Shown: in pieces, positions 25,607-33,827 of the stretch
How positions within the stretch are numbered: the first letter of the stretch is position 1
Layout of the letters: every line of letters starts with the position of its first letter
Assembly (NCBI RefSeq): GCF_900230225.1
Contig: NZ_OCNH01000003.1
Location: forward strand, 1,213,064 to 1,277,063
Reading direction: 5' to 3'
Length of the DNA: 64,000 nt
DNA from: Spirosoma fluviale
GTDB taxonomy: Bacteria; Bacteroidota; Bacteroidia; Cytophagales; Spirosomataceae
Program-made: the position numbers and the translations under genes
The notes under the pieces: generated by a model
Seen by the model: only the letters and a program-made list of their open reading frames with translations
The model's database searches: none
Told to the model about the DNA's origin: nothing

Positions 25607-26419
25607 ATGGCAACTCAGACAAAATTAATCGCTATTGCGCTCTTCGTATCAACCTTAGCCTCGCCACGGGCACACGCACAGAGACCCGAAGGCCCCGGCC
25701 CTCTACCCGGTGATCCGGCTGTGTCAATGAAAGGACCGGGTCGCGATCTACCCGAAAGGGGAGGTCCCGGCCGGAAGCACGGCAGACCTGATGCCGATCG
25801 CGGTGCTCGGGCGAATGGACAAGGCCCCGGTCGAAATCACCGTTTTGAGGGCCTAACATCATTGACGACCGTTTCGGGTACCGTTGGCCAATTGGTTGGC
25901 AATGACGACGCCATTTTAGATGGATTTACCCTTAATACCGGTTCAGGATCAACGACAACAGTTAAGTTTCCCCCCCATTTGGGTGGGCAGGTGCAAAAAG
26001 CCGTTAAGGCTGGCAGTACGGTCAGTGTTACAGGCTACACCGACAAAACCCCAAATGGGGAAAGTCTTTTTCGTATGAATAGCCTGACCGCCGGAAAGGT
26101 AACCGTGGACGATTCACCGCCCGTTCGTTTGGCTACACCACCTGCACCCCCAACGTTGACAACGGTAACCGGTAAGATAGCCGATTATCGGATCGGCCGG
26201 GGTGGACGGGTCAATGCCTTGGTTCTCGATAACAAAACGGTCGTCAGTATTCCGGCGCATGTGGCCTATCAGCTGACAGATCTGGCAAAAAAAGGCAGCG
26301 CGATCACGGTGCAGGGTTATCCAAAACAAGTTCGGGACGGGCAGGTACAGCTGGAAAAAGTAAATGTTCTGCGCGCTTCTGTTTTGACCATTAACGGGCA
26401 GCAATATCTGGTACGGTAA
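25607..26419 (+). CDS. Secreted protein with two DUF5666-like repeats
   Basis: Residues 1-25 are a signal peptide (ending AHAQ), about 26-83 a glycine/proline/arginine-rich linker, then two beta-rich repeats of about 75 residues: TTVSGTVGQLVGNDDAILDG...VTGYT (87-165) and TTVTGKIADYRIGRGGRVNA...VQGYP (180-258). Each has the order GTV - charged turn - TVxxPxHxxxQ - VxGY, like DUF5666/OB-fold domains. The repeats look like an internal duplication. TAGTTTTG at 25567-25574 is a likely -7 promoter box. It immediately precedes a two-component regulator pair, for which it may be a target or partner; function is unknown. Confidence 0.65.
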   Translation: MATQTKLIAIALFVSTLASPRAHAQRPEGPGPLPGDPAVSMKGPGRDLPERGGPGRKHGRPDADRGARANGQGPGRNHRFEGLTSLTTVSGTVGQLVGNDDAILDGFTLNTGSGSTTTVKFPPHLGGQVQKAVKAGSTVSVTGYTDKTPNGESLFRMNSLTAGKVTVDDSPPVRLATPPAPPTLTTVTGKIADYRIGRGGRVNALVLDNKTVVSIPAHVAYQLTDLAKKGSAITVQGYPKQVRDGQVQLEKVNVLRASVLTINGQQYLVR

Positions 26420-26427
26420 TTAATTTT

Positions 26428-26509
26428 GACTGAGTGAATGGCAGAATGAACTACTAGTTGACAGGCATCATTCTGCCATTCATTCACTCAGTCTGTCATT
26501 CACTCATTG
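26428..26509. repeat. GACTGAGTGAATG-word palindrome
   Basis: Left arm 26428-26449 (GACTGAGTGAATGGCAGAAT start) pairs with right arm 26468-26493; the right arm carries one extra 4-nt GAAT word, then more CATTCACTCATT words follow. It fills the whole gap between the secreted DUF5666-like gene and the response regulator. Same word family as 17785-17859 and 51144-51632. Confidence 0.8.
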
Positions 26510-26514
26510 TCTTT

Positions 26515-27186
26515 GTGAAAATCCTGGTTATCGAAGATGAGCGTAAACTGGCCCGGTTTATCAAACAGGGGCTGGAGCAGCACGGCCACGTAGCCGATTT
26601 GACGCACTCCGGCTCCGAAGGGCTCGATCATATTGCGGGCGGGTTGTATGACCTGGTGCTGCTCGATCTGATGCTTCCCGGCCAAACGGGGTTTGACGTG
26701 CTACAGAACCTGCGGGCGTTTGGGCTGACCGTTCCCGTAATGATCCTGTCGGCACTGAGTGATCCCGAAAAAGTGGTGCAGGGGCTTGACCTGGGCGCGG
26801 TCGATTACCTGCGAAAACCGTTCGATTTCAATGAGCTGCTAGCCCGTATTCGGGTGCTGCAACGTCGGAGTACCACGGGCGATAACGTCGTGCTGCGGGT
26901 AGCCGATCTCGAAATGCGGCTCGTTTCGCACGAGGTGCTGAAAAACAAGAAAATTCTGGACCTGACAAATCGGGAGTTCGCCTTGCTCGAACTCCTGATG
27001 CGTCGGGCGGGGCAGCTTGTTACGAAAAATGAAATAGCTGAAAAAGTGTGGGCGATGGATTTCGACATGGGCAGTAATGTTATTGAGGTTCATATTTACC
27101 AACTGCGGAAGAAACTCGATACGACCGGTACACCCGGCTTGATTGAAACGCTTATTGGCCGGGGGTATCGGCTTAAAACGTCATGA
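26515..27186 (+). CDS. OmpR-family response regulator
   Basis: A 223-residue two-component regulator: receiver domain with acidic pocket (E7, D8), phospho-acceptor D51 in VLLDLMLPG, and K100 in YLRKPFD; a winged-helix DNA-binding domain follows (about 125-222) with LTNREFALLELLMRRAGQLV and IEVHIYQLRKKL. GTG at 26515 is taken as the start because it begins the receiver domain (VKILVIEDER) exactly; an in-frame upstream ATG at 26458 would translate the palindromic repeat. The stop codon overlaps the kinase start by 4 nt (ATGA), so the pair is translationally coupled. Confidence 0.93.
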   Translation: MKILVIEDERKLARFIKQGLEQHGHVADLTHSGSEGLDHIAGGLYDLVLLDLMLPGQTGFDVLQNLRAFGLTVPVMILSALSDPEKVVQGLDLGAVDYLRKPFDFNELLARIRVLQRRSTTGDNVVLRVADLEMRLVSHEVLKNKKILDLTNREFALLELLMRRAGQLVTKNEIAEKVWAMDFDMGSNVIEVHIYQLRKKLDTTGTPGLIETLIGRGYRLKTS

Positions 27187-28511
27187 GCCTGCGTAGCCGC
27201 ATCGTATTGGCCGTAACAGCGGTGTTTGCCGCCGTGAGTCTGTTTACGGGCTGGCTCATGCTCGATCATGCCGAAAAGAGCCTGCAAATTGCCTTCGACC
27301 GGACAACCCAGACGCGGGCCGACTGGCTGCTGTCGCAGGTTAGTGTCGACCCGGTTATATTGCCCCTCCCCACCGAACGGGAGCGTATGCAGGTAGTTTA
27401 CTATGGATACGGGCAAACTCGTGAACTCTTCAGAAGTCCCGGCTTTCCGGATAAAGCCGGTCTGGGTCATCGTCGGCGTGCTCATTCTCCTCATTACTCT
27501 TATCGGGCGCTAACCAGCCAGATCAATACAGAGCAGGCTCCCGATGGCCGTATCATGTTAACACTGGCGGTGCCCGACATGAATTTACGGCAGGATATAA
27601 ACCAGCTTCGGCTGGTATTTGGCATTGGGTGGCTGCTGAGTTTGGGACTGGCCTTTATTGGGGGATATGGCGTGGCGGGTTGGCTCCTGAGGCCCATTCA
27701 GTCGATCGTCGATCAGGCAAATACCATTAGTAATGCTACGGATAGCAGCCGGATTGCCCTTCCCAAATCGAAGGATGAATTGTATCAACTGACCGATACG
27801 CTCAACCAAATGCTGGGGCGGATTCGGGAAAATGTTGACTTACAGCGTAATTTTTTCGGGGCAGCCGCGCATGAGTTGCGCACACCACTAACCATCATGA
27901 AGACCGGCCTTGAAGTAACCCTTGGTAACGACCGAATTGGCGAACCCATAAAGCCATTCCTGACCAGTCAACTGGACGAAGTAAGCCGATTGGCGCGGTT
28001 GCTGGATGAGTTTTTGACCCTGAGCCGTCCGGAAGATGCTGCCCGGACACTCAAACTCAGCGAGGTAGATGTCGCGCAGCTTGTTATAAAATGCGTAGAT
28101 CAACTGGCTGGCCTAACGAACGAATATGAAGTGACTATCCAGCTCGATCTGCCCGAATCTACTATGGAAACCGTATTGACAGATGCAGTTAAGTTGGAAC
28201 ACATTGTGCTGAACCTGGTAGAAAATGCAATTAAGTACGCAGTAGCGGGTAGCTCTGTTTTGATCCAGGCAAGGTACTCAACTAACTGGGTAATTCGGGT
28301 TCAGAACCAGACTGTTCGGGAGAGTGGCCCAACGCTTGATCTGCTGCAACCTTACTTTCAGGCTGATCCGCTGAAAGAAGGACATGGTCTGGGGCTTTGG
28401 ATTAGCCACCGGCTAACAATGTTGCTTGGCGGAAAGTTACACCTTAACTGGCAGTCGTTTACATTCGTTAGTGAACTGAACCTGACGGGAGCCAGCCATC
28501 AGGTTATCTAA
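27183..28511 (+). CDS. Sensor histidine kinase (HAMP, HisKA)
   Basis: A 442-residue kinase with TM1 (about 7-27), a periplasmic sensor of about 118 residues, TM2 (about 146-169), HAMP (about 170-222), a dimerisation domain with phospho-acceptor H230 in GAAAHELRTPLT, and an ATPase domain with N-box VLNLVENAIKYA and G-box GHGLGLWISHRL. It pairs with the overlapping OmpR regulator. The HATPase domain is short: the G1 box and ATP lid between the N-box and GHGLGL (QNQTVRESGPTLD) are unusual and lack a DxGxG motif, so kinase output may be altered. The signal is unknown. Confidence 0.9.
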   Translation: MSLRSRIVLAVTAVFAAVSLFTGWLMLDHAEKSLQIAFDRTTQTRADWLLSQVSVDPVILPLPTERERMQVVYYGYGQTRELFRSPGFPDKAGLGHRRRAHSPHYSYRALTSQINTEQAPDGRIMLTLAVPDMNLRQDINQLRLVFGIGWLLSLGLAFIGGYGVAGWLLRPIQSIVDQANTISNATDSSRIALPKSKDELYQLTDTLNQMLGRIRENVDLQRNFFGAAAHELRTPLTIMKTGLEVTLGNDRIGEPIKPFLTSQLDEVSRLARLLDEFLTLSRPEDAARTLKLSEVDVAQLVIKCVDQLAGLTNEYEVTIQLDLPESTMETVLTDAVKLEHIVLNLVENAIKYAVAGSSVLIQARYSTNWVIRVQNQTVRESGPTLDLLQPYFQADPLKEGHGLGLWISHRLTMLLGGKLHLNWQSFTFVSELNLTGASHQVI

Positions 28512-28533
28512 TACAAATCACTCCATTTACTCC

Positions 28534-28905
28534 ATGAAAGGGCTTTACTGCGTACTATTATTAACGTTATCGAATGTGTTCATGACGCTGGCCTGGTATG
28601 GCCACCTTCAGCTAAAACAGTATCCCATGCTGGCTAAACTATCCCTGTTCGGGATCATCATGCTAAGTTGGGGGCTGGCTTTTTTTGAATACATTTTCCA
28701 GGTGCCTGCCAACCGTATTGGGTCGGATGAAACAGGTGGGCCTTTCTCTCTTTTTCAGCTAAAAACCATTCAGGAAGCCGTATCGCTTACGGTCTTTACC
28801 ATTATTACGGTCTACGTATTCAAAACGGACAAACTGGCCTGGAATCACCTGGTTGGCTTTGTCTTTATCGTAATTGCCGTGTTTTTTATATTCAAGAAAT
28901 GGTAG
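28534..28905 (+). CDS. DUF486 (DMT-type) membrane protein
   Basis: A 123-residue protein of four predicted helices that matches the DUF486 family: LLTLSNVFMTLAWYGHLQLK at the N-terminus, SWGLAFFEYIFQVPANRIGS in the middle and a C-terminal FVFIVIAVFFIFKKW. DUF486 proteins are related to small drug/metabolite transporter folds; no substrate is known. It follows the histidine kinase after 22 nt, so it may be in the same transcript. It is convergent with hldD. Confidence 0.85.
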   Translation: MKGLYCVLLLTLSNVFMTLAWYGHLQLKQYPMLAKLSLFGIIMLSWGLAFFEYIFQVPANRIGSDETGGPFSLFQLKTIQEAVSLTVFTIITVYVFKTDKLAWNHLVGFVFIVIAVFFIFKKW

Positions 28906-28933
28906 CTGTTACGGTCTCGTGACTACCAAGAGA

Positions 28934-29899
28934 CTATAAATACGCGTCTTTGCTCAAATAGTTCTTGACATAGTCCGCGATGCCCTCCTCCAGCGATGAA
29001 AACGGACGATCATACCCAATGGAGCGAAGTTTGGCCATGTTGGCCTGCGTGAAATATTGATATTTGTCCCGAATATCGATGGGCGTATCGACGAAGCTTA
29101 TTTCGGGTTCGAGGTCGAGGGCGGAGAAGGTGTTTTTGGCTAAGTCGAGGAAGGTTCGCGCCTTGCCACTGCCGAGGTTATAAATGCCCGAGTTTCGCCG
29201 GTGGTGCATCAGAAACGAGCACACTTCGACTACGTCTTTCACATACACGAAGTCCCGCATTTGCTCACCATCGGCAAAGTCGGGGTTGTGTGACCGGAAT
29301 AACTTCATGCTGCCTGACGCCTTGATTTGCTTGAACGTGTGAAAAATCACAGATGCCATCCGGCCCTTATGGTATTCATTGGGGCCATACACGTTAAAGA
29401 ATTTCAGCCCAGCCCAGAAAAACGGTTTACGCTCCTGCTCTAATGCCCAGATGTCGAACTCGTTTTTTGAGTCTCCATAAGGGTTTAACGGCTTTAGCTG
29501 GGGAATCAGGGATTCGTTGTCGTCATAGCCTAATTCACCGAGGCCATACGTTGCTGCTGAGGAAGCGTAAACGAGGGGTATCTGGTATTGAATACAGCGA
29601 TTCCAGATTTGCTTGGAGTAGTCGACGTTCAAATGCTCAAATATTTGCCGATCGAACTCTGTTGTATCGGTACGGGCACCAATATGGAACAGGAACTCTA
29701 CCTCGTGATAATTCTGGTCGAGCCAATCAAAAAAGTCTTCCCGATCAACTCGTTCCTGAATCCGCTTTCCCGCTAAGTTGGCTTCTTTATCAGGGTGTGA
29801 GAAATCATCGACGGCAATAATGAAATTGAAATTTTCCTGATTCAGCTTGCTGATCAAACAGCTTCCAATAAAACCGGCGGCTCCCGTAACAATAATCAT
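28934..29899 (-). CDS. hldD: ADP-L-glycero-D-manno-heptose 6-epimerase
   Basis: HldD (RfaD) epimerises ADP-D-glycero-D-manno-heptose to the L,D form that heptosyltransferases use for the LPS inner core. The 321-residue SDR protein has the NAD(P) motif TGAAGFIGSCLI (5-16), the catalytic serine in YASSAATYG and the YxxxK motif as YGDSK (about 145). Family-specific stretches FFNVYGPNEYHKGRMASV and LFRSHNPDFADGEQMRDFVY are present. Length is normal. The upstream and downstream genes in its pathway, rfaE2 and the GT9 heptosyltransferase, are in this window but not linked. Confidence 0.95.
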   Translation of the reverse strand: MIIVTGAAGFIGSCLISKLNQENFNFIIAVDDFSHPDKEANLAGKRIQERVDREDFFDWLDQNYHEVEFLFHIGARTDTTEFDRQIFEHLNVDYSKQIWNRCIQYQIPLVYASSAATYGLGELGYDDNESLIPQLKPLNPYGDSKNEFDIWALEQERKPFFWAGLKFFNVYGPNEYHKGRMASVIFHTFKQIKASGSMKLFRSHNPDFADGEQMRDFVYVKDVVEVCSFLMHHRRNSGIYNLGSGKARTFLDLAKNTFSALDLEPEISFVDTPIDIRDKYQYFTQANMAKLRSIGYDRPFSSLEEGIADYVKNYLSKDAYL

Positions 29900-30083
29900 A
29901 AAGTGGTAGGCGTAAACGTGTTCGTGGTGATAATAGGGTAGGTATCAGCGTAAATGAAGCAAAAGAGGGTGTAAAGATACGCGTTTTTAGATGGACAAAT
30001 GAATAGCGAATTTCCTGATTAAATTGTATTTTTCTTAGTTAGGGGAAGTTGCCTGGTAACTTCTTAGTTGGCAGGGTTAGTCC

Positions 30084-30114
30084 TTTTATCAAGCCGGAAG
30101 TGTTCGTACCTTTG
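30084..30114 (+). promoter_or_regulatory. Promoter of the PTPS-family gene
   Basis: TTTT at 30084-30087, 19-nt spacer and TACCTTTG at 30107-30114 match the Bacteroidota promoter pattern. The predicted leader is about 48 nt before the ATG at 30169. Confidence 0.5.
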
Positions 30115-30168
30115 TGGCTTATTTTTCAAATTGGCGTTTCTGGCAACCGCCCCATCTAAACCAGAAAA

Positions 30169-30585
30169 ATGGTATATATCAATAGAATTGAGCATTTCAA
30201 CGCGGCTCACCGGCTCTACAATCCAGCCTGGTCAGAAGAGCGTAATAAGGAAGTATTTGGCCCCTGTGCAAACATCAACTGGCATGGGCACAATTTTGAA
30301 TTAATCGTGACCGTGAAGGGTGAACCTGACCCTGATACCGGGTTTGTCATTGATTTGAAGTTGTTGGGCGATATTGTTCGGCGGGAGGTGATCGAAAAAG
30401 TAGATCACAAAAACCTGAACCTCGATGTCGATTTCATGCAGGGTAAAATGGCCAGCTGCGAAATCTTCATCATGGAGATCTGGAAGATTCTCGAACGGGC
30501 GCTCGAACCCGTTACGGATGCCCATTTGCACCAACTCCGGCTCTATGAAACCCCGAAAAACTTTGTGGATTATTTTGGGGAATGA
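30169..30585 (+). CDS. 6-pyruvoyltetrahydropterin synthase / QueD family
   Basis: A 138-residue T-fold enzyme. Zinc ligands are H14 in FNAAHR and H39/H41 in NWHGHNF; the catalytic cysteine is C33 in GPCANINWHGH; VDHKNLNLDV and the C-terminal LYETP glutamate bind the pterin. The CxxxxxHGH spacing resembles animal 6-pyruvoyltetrahydropterin synthase more than the CxxxHGH of E. coli QueD. It could make 6-carboxytetrahydropterin for queuosine or a tetrahydrobiopterin-type cofactor; no queC/queE/folE is close. Downstream lies the 53-bp repeat array and then lpxB on the same strand. Confidence 0.88.
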   Translation: MVYINRIEHFNAAHRLYNPAWSEERNKEVFGPCANINWHGHNFELIVTVKGEPDPDTGFVIDLKLLGDIVRREVIEKVDHKNLNLDVDFMQGKMASCEIFIMEIWKILERALEPVTDAHLHQLRLYETPKNFVDYFGE

Positions 30586-30589
30586 ACCT

Positions 30590-30835
30590 GTGTAGAGACG
30601 CAATACCTTGCGTCTGATATGCGTCAGCCAATACCATCCGGTGTGTAGAGACGCAATCCCTTGCGTCTGATATGCGTTAGCCAATACCACCCGGTGTATA
30701 GAGACGCAATACCTTGCGTCTGATATGCGTTAGCCAGTACCATCCGGTGCCAGAAGACGCAAGGTATTGCGTCTGGTATGCGTTAGCCAGTACCATCCGG
30801 TGCCAGAAGACGCAAGGTATTGCGTCTCTACATCT
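30590..30835 (+). repeat. 53-bp tandem repeat array with inverted cores
   Basis: Four complete 53-bp units (30590, 30643, 30696, 30749) and a partial fifth (from 30802) are repeated with few changes. Each unit has a hairpin core AGACGCAATACCTTGCGTCT; in units 4 and 5 the same core appears as its reverse complement AGACGCAAGGTATTGCGTCT while the rest of the unit keeps its orientation. The array starts TGTAGAGACG and ends CGTCTCTACA, so it is also flanked by an inverted repeat. It fills the whole PTPS-lpxB gap and ends 7 nt before the lpxB start codon. Confidence 0.92.
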
Positions 30836-30841
30836 ACATAC

Positions 30842-31978
30842 ATGAACTATTATTTAATTGCGGGCGAACGCTCCGGCGATTTACACGGGGCCAACCTGAT
30901 CAAGGCGATTCGCCAGTACGATACCTCGTCTAAACCTACCTTCCGGGCGTATGGCGGTGAGCAGATGGAAGCCGCCGGTGCGGTTCTGGTGCGGCATTAC
31001 CGGGAAATGGCCTTTATGGGGTTTCTGGAGGTGGTAAAAAATCTGGGTACCATTCGCCGGATCATGCGCGAATGTCAGGCCGATTTACTGGCCAATCGCC
31101 CTGATGTGCTGATTCTGATTGATTACGCAGGTTTCAATCTACGCATGGCCCGGTTTGCCAAAAAACATGGTATTCGGGTGTTTTATTACATATCGCCAAA
31201 AGTATGGGCCTGGAATCAACGGCGAGCGCTTAAGATCAAGGCGACTGTAGATAAGCTGTTTACAATCCTGCCCTTTGAAACCGAATTCTTCGCTAAGTAC
31301 GATTACAAAGTCGAGTACGTAGGCAATCCACTCCTCGACGCCCTCGCCGACTTTAAGCCCGATCCGGTATTCCGTAAAGAAAAGGGCATAACAGACCGCC
31401 CTGTTATTGCCTTACTGCCCGGAAGTCGGCATCAGGAAATTACCTCAATTCTGCCCGCCATGCTGGAGACAACCCGCCAGTTTCCGAATTATCAGTTTGT
31501 GCTGGGTACCGTGAGTAATTTGCCGGAGAGTCTGTACAAATGCTTGCTGGCTGATTTTCCACACGTGATTTGTGTGGATGACGCGGCCTATGATTTACTG
31601 CATATAGCCACCGCTGCACTCGTCACATCGGGCACCGCCACCCTCGAAACGGCCCTGTTGAACATACCACAGGTCGTTTGCTACAAAACAACGGGCATAA
31701 GCTACGCTATAGCCAAAAACCTGATTGCAGTTCCGTTTATATCCCTTGTCAATCTCATTGCCGACCGTGAAGTTGTTAAAGAGTTGATTCAGAATGACCT
31801 GACACCCAAGCGTATCGGTGATGAACTACGGCGTATTCTACCCGGTGAATCCGGGCGCGATGCCCAGTTGGCTGGCTATGCCGAGGTACAGAAGAAGATG
31901 GGTGGGGCAGGCGCATCCCAGCGAGCAGGACGGCTTATGGTAGACGAGTTGACTAAAGAAAAGTCATTGACTAACTAG
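30842..31978 (+). CDS. lpxB: Lipid-A-disaccharide synthase
   Basis: LpxB joins UDP-diacylglucosamine and lipid X to form the lipid A disaccharide at the inner membrane. The 378-residue protein begins MNYYLIAGERSGDLHGANLI, typical for LpxB, and carries DVLILIDYAGFNLRMARFAK, YYISPKVWAWNQRRALKIK, VGNPLLDAL, LLPGSRHQEI and VTSGTATLETALLNIPQVVCY. ATG 30842 is chosen because a frame extension to 30767 would translate the repeat array. The 3' end overlaps the convergent nitrilase gene by 4 nt. The usual lpxA/lpxD/fabZ neighbours are absent. Confidence 0.95.
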   Translation: MNYYLIAGERSGDLHGANLIKAIRQYDTSSKPTFRAYGGEQMEAAGAVLVRHYREMAFMGFLEVVKNLGTIRRIMRECQADLLANRPDVLILIDYAGFNLRMARFAKKHGIRVFYYISPKVWAWNQRRALKIKATVDKLFTILPFETEFFAKYDYKVEYVGNPLLDALADFKPDPVFRKEKGITDRPVIALLPGSRHQEITSILPAMLETTRQFPNYQFVLGTVSNLPESLYKCLLADFPHVICVDDAAYDLLHIATAALVTSGTATLETALLNIPQVVCYKTTGISYAIAKNLIAVPFISLVNLIADREVVKELIQNDLTPKRIGDELRRILPGESGRDAQLAGYAEVQKKMGGAGASQRAGRLMVDELTKEKSLTN

Positions 31979-32940
31979 GCTGGCGGACTATCGTCGGTGT
32001 GTAGCCATACTACCTTTTGCTCGGGCTTATGCTCCTGACTGATAATATCCCGGTATAGGTCTGGTCGCCGTGCTTTTCGGTATCGGTAGCCGCCTGCTTG
32101 CTCCAGCTTTTCGGGAGTAAGGGTCGCCACGGCAATATCGTCACCTAGTTCGCGGCATTCGGCCAGTATATCGCCAAATGGGTCAAGAATCATGGAGCAG
32201 CCGTTTTTCAGCTGGTCGTCGTCCATACCAATGGGATTGGCAAAAACGGCGTAAATTCCATTGTCGTAAGCCCGTGCCGGAAGCCACTTCATGAGCCAGG
32301 CCCGCCCTTTCATACCGTCAAATTCCAGCCGTACCGACGTTGGGTCGTTATGTCGATTATACCATAGAGCCGGATCGGCAAAACCGGCTCCCGGTCGGGT
32401 CGAAGGCGTTAACATGGTAACGTGCGGCATGAAAATAATGTCGGCTCCCAGCAAAGCTGTAGCGCGCACATTTTCAATGACGTTATTGTCGTAACAGATC
32501 AACATCCCGCATTTCCACCCGTACAGGTCAAAGATGACGTACTCGTTGCCGGGTAGCAAATGGGGGTTAATAAAGGGATGCAGTTTCCGATATTTAGCGA
32601 CCAGCCCGTTTTTATCAACGCACACATACGCTTTGAAAAGTTGATTCTGCTCATCTTTTTCGAAAAGCCCCGCCAGAATGACAATATCATTTTTCCGGGC
32701 TATCTCAATAAGTTGCTGAATACTATCGCCATCGGGTATCCGCTCGGCAACGTCCAGTAATTCTTCTTTGGACAAATGCCGGGCAAAGGTGTAGCCGGTT
32801 ATCGAACATTCGTGGAAAGCAATGACCTGAGCGCCCTGCCGGGCGGCTCTGGCCGAAAGGGTGTCGATAATGCCAAGGTTATACGCTTTGTCGCCACTGG
32901 CATTTTCAAACTGGGCGGTCGCCACTTTAAGATTTTGCAT
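31975..32940 (-). CDS. Nitrilase-superfamily carbon-nitrogen hydrolase
   Basis: A 321-residue hydrolase with the triad E44 (IAFHECSITGY), K119 (KYRKLHPF) and C149 (GMLICYDNNVIENVR). The superfamily hydrolyses nitriles, amides or N-carbamyl compounds. The segment MTLTPSTRPGAGFADPALWY-like insertion (MLTPSTRPGAGFADP, about 175) and the C-terminal YRKARRPDLYRDII tail are seen in the aliphatic amidase/nitrilase-like branch often annotated only as nitrilase family. It is likely cytoplasmic. It lies downstream of the acyltransferase on the same strand (33-nt gap). The substrate is unknown. Confidence 0.87.
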   Translation of the reverse strand: MQNLKVATAQFENASGDKAYNLGIIDTLSARAARQGAQVIAFHECSITGYTFARHLSKEELLDVAERIPDGDSIQQLIEIARKNDIVILAGLFEKDEQNQLFKAYVCVDKNGLVAKYRKLHPFINPHLLPGNEYVIFDLYGWKCGMLICYDNNVIENVRATALLGADIIFMPHVTMLTPSTRPGAGFADPALWYNRHNDPTSVRLEFDGMKGRAWLMKWLPARAYDNGIYAVFANPIGMDDDQLKNGCSMILDPFGDILAECRELGDDIAVATLTPEKLEQAGGYRYRKARRPDLYRDIISQEHKPEQKVVWLHTDDSPPA

Positions 32941-32973
32941 AACGCAGGTTAGCCAGTCAGGATTAACGAAAAC

Positions 32974-33540
32974 TTACGCAATTATGCCCGTTCTTTCCCA
33001 ATGCGTCAGCCAGTCTTTTTTTACGCCATGAACCTGGGAGAAAAACTCGTAGAAGGGGAGCATGTCTTTTTCGTAATCGCCCGTAATGTAGAGTGGTTCA
33101 CTAAGAATAGCCTGTCGGCGGGGCCAGTCGAAGCCAACCAGAATCAGCGGAACATTCGCGTTGAGGGCAATGTAGTAAAAGCCCGTTTTCAGCTTGTCGA
33201 CATTGCTGCGTGTACCCTCCGGTGCAATGCAAATGTGGAGCCGCTCGTTCTGATTGAAGACATTCACGGTTGCATCGACCAGATTGCGTGACTTGTCGCG
33301 ATAAACAGGTTTTCCGCCCAATGCCCGGAATAACCAGCCTGAGTACCAGGTGAATAACGAACTCTTAGCGAGATATTGGATCCATATATGGATGGTAGGA
33401 CGGATGCCCAAACCAACCAGGAAGTCCCAGTTGGTACTATGTGGGGCTACTACCCAAATGGCTTTTGGTACAGTTGGGATAGGACCTGTTACCCGCCAAC
33501 CCCATACTTTAAATAACCAACGGGTAAGGGCACTGAGCAT
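32974..33540 (-). CDS. 1-acyl-glycerol-3-phosphate acyltransferase family
   Basis: A 188-residue PlsC-type acyltransferase: HX4D motif as HSTNWD near residue 34 (VVAPHSTNWDFLVGLG) and APEGTRSNVDKLKTGFYYIA near 109, which is the acceptor-binding EGTR block. The protein is shorter than classical PlsC (about 240) and matches the small lysophospholipid acyltransferase-like group in Bacteroidota. A single hydrophobic segment lies near the N-terminus. It probably acylates a lysolipid at the inner membrane; the acceptor is not determined. The nitrilase follows closely. Confidence 0.85.
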   Translation of the reverse strand: MLSALTRWLFKVWGWRVTGPIPTVPKAIWVVAPHSTNWDFLVGLGIRPTIHIWIQYLAKSSLFTWYSGWLFRALGGKPVYRDKSRNLVDATVNVFNQNERLHICIAPEGTRSNVDKLKTGFYYIALNANVPLILVGFDWPRRQAILSEPLYITGDYEKDMLPFYEFFSQVHGVKKDWLTHWERTGIIA

Positions 33541-33552
33541 GTTTCTTGTAGT

Positions 33553-33635
33553 TAGTGGTTAGTACATAGTGGCTAGCGGTTGGAGCTGTGTGTATGCACA
33601 TCACTCGTCACTATCTACTAAGCACTAACCACTGA
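33553..33635. repeat. AGTGGTTAGT-word palindrome
   Basis: AGTGGTTAGTACATAGTGGC (from about 33555) pairs imperfectly with ACTATCTACTAAGCACTAAC and ACCACT (33611-33633); each arm repeats the word TAGTGGTTAG. It lies between the acyltransferase start and the stop codon of the 33-residue membrane ORF. Confidence 0.75.
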
Positions 33636-33636
33636 A

Positions 33637-33738
33637 TTAATACTTCCGATCATTGCGCTCAAGCCAACGCCCGGTAATGAAGGCAGCGATGAGCAATACC
33701 GCGTAAAACAGAAGTGTCAAAGGTGTTGATAAATCCAT
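33637..33738 (-). CDS. 33-residue single-pass membrane protein (putative)
   Basis: A short frame encodes MDLSTPLTLLFYAVLLIAAF then ITGRWLERNDRKY: one transmembrane helix (about 6-24) with a positively charged cytoplasmic tail. It starts 89 nt downstream of the hisB stop codon, on the same strand, and ends right at the palindromic repeat before the acyltransferase. It is too short for statistical proof, but the hydrophobic core, the K/R-rich end and the tidy fit in the gap suggest a real small membrane protein. I do not recognise a family. Confidence 0.5.
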   Translation of the reverse strand: MDLSTPLTLLFYAVLLIAAFITGRWLERNDRKY

Positions 33739-33827
33739 ATCGATGTTCAGTTGAATTCCGGTGCAAAAATAACAGAGGCTTTTGATTTTAAACCTATACT
33801 GTCTCAAAGAACCTTACAGGTTTTCGA

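Noticed and set aside
26458..26514. Upstream ATG start for the response regulator
   Set aside because: It would translate the palindromic repeat; the GTG at 26515 starts exactly at the receiver domain.
30590..30835. CRISPR array
   Set aside because: The 53-bp units are contiguous and nearly identical throughout, with no unique spacers, and no cas gene is in the window.
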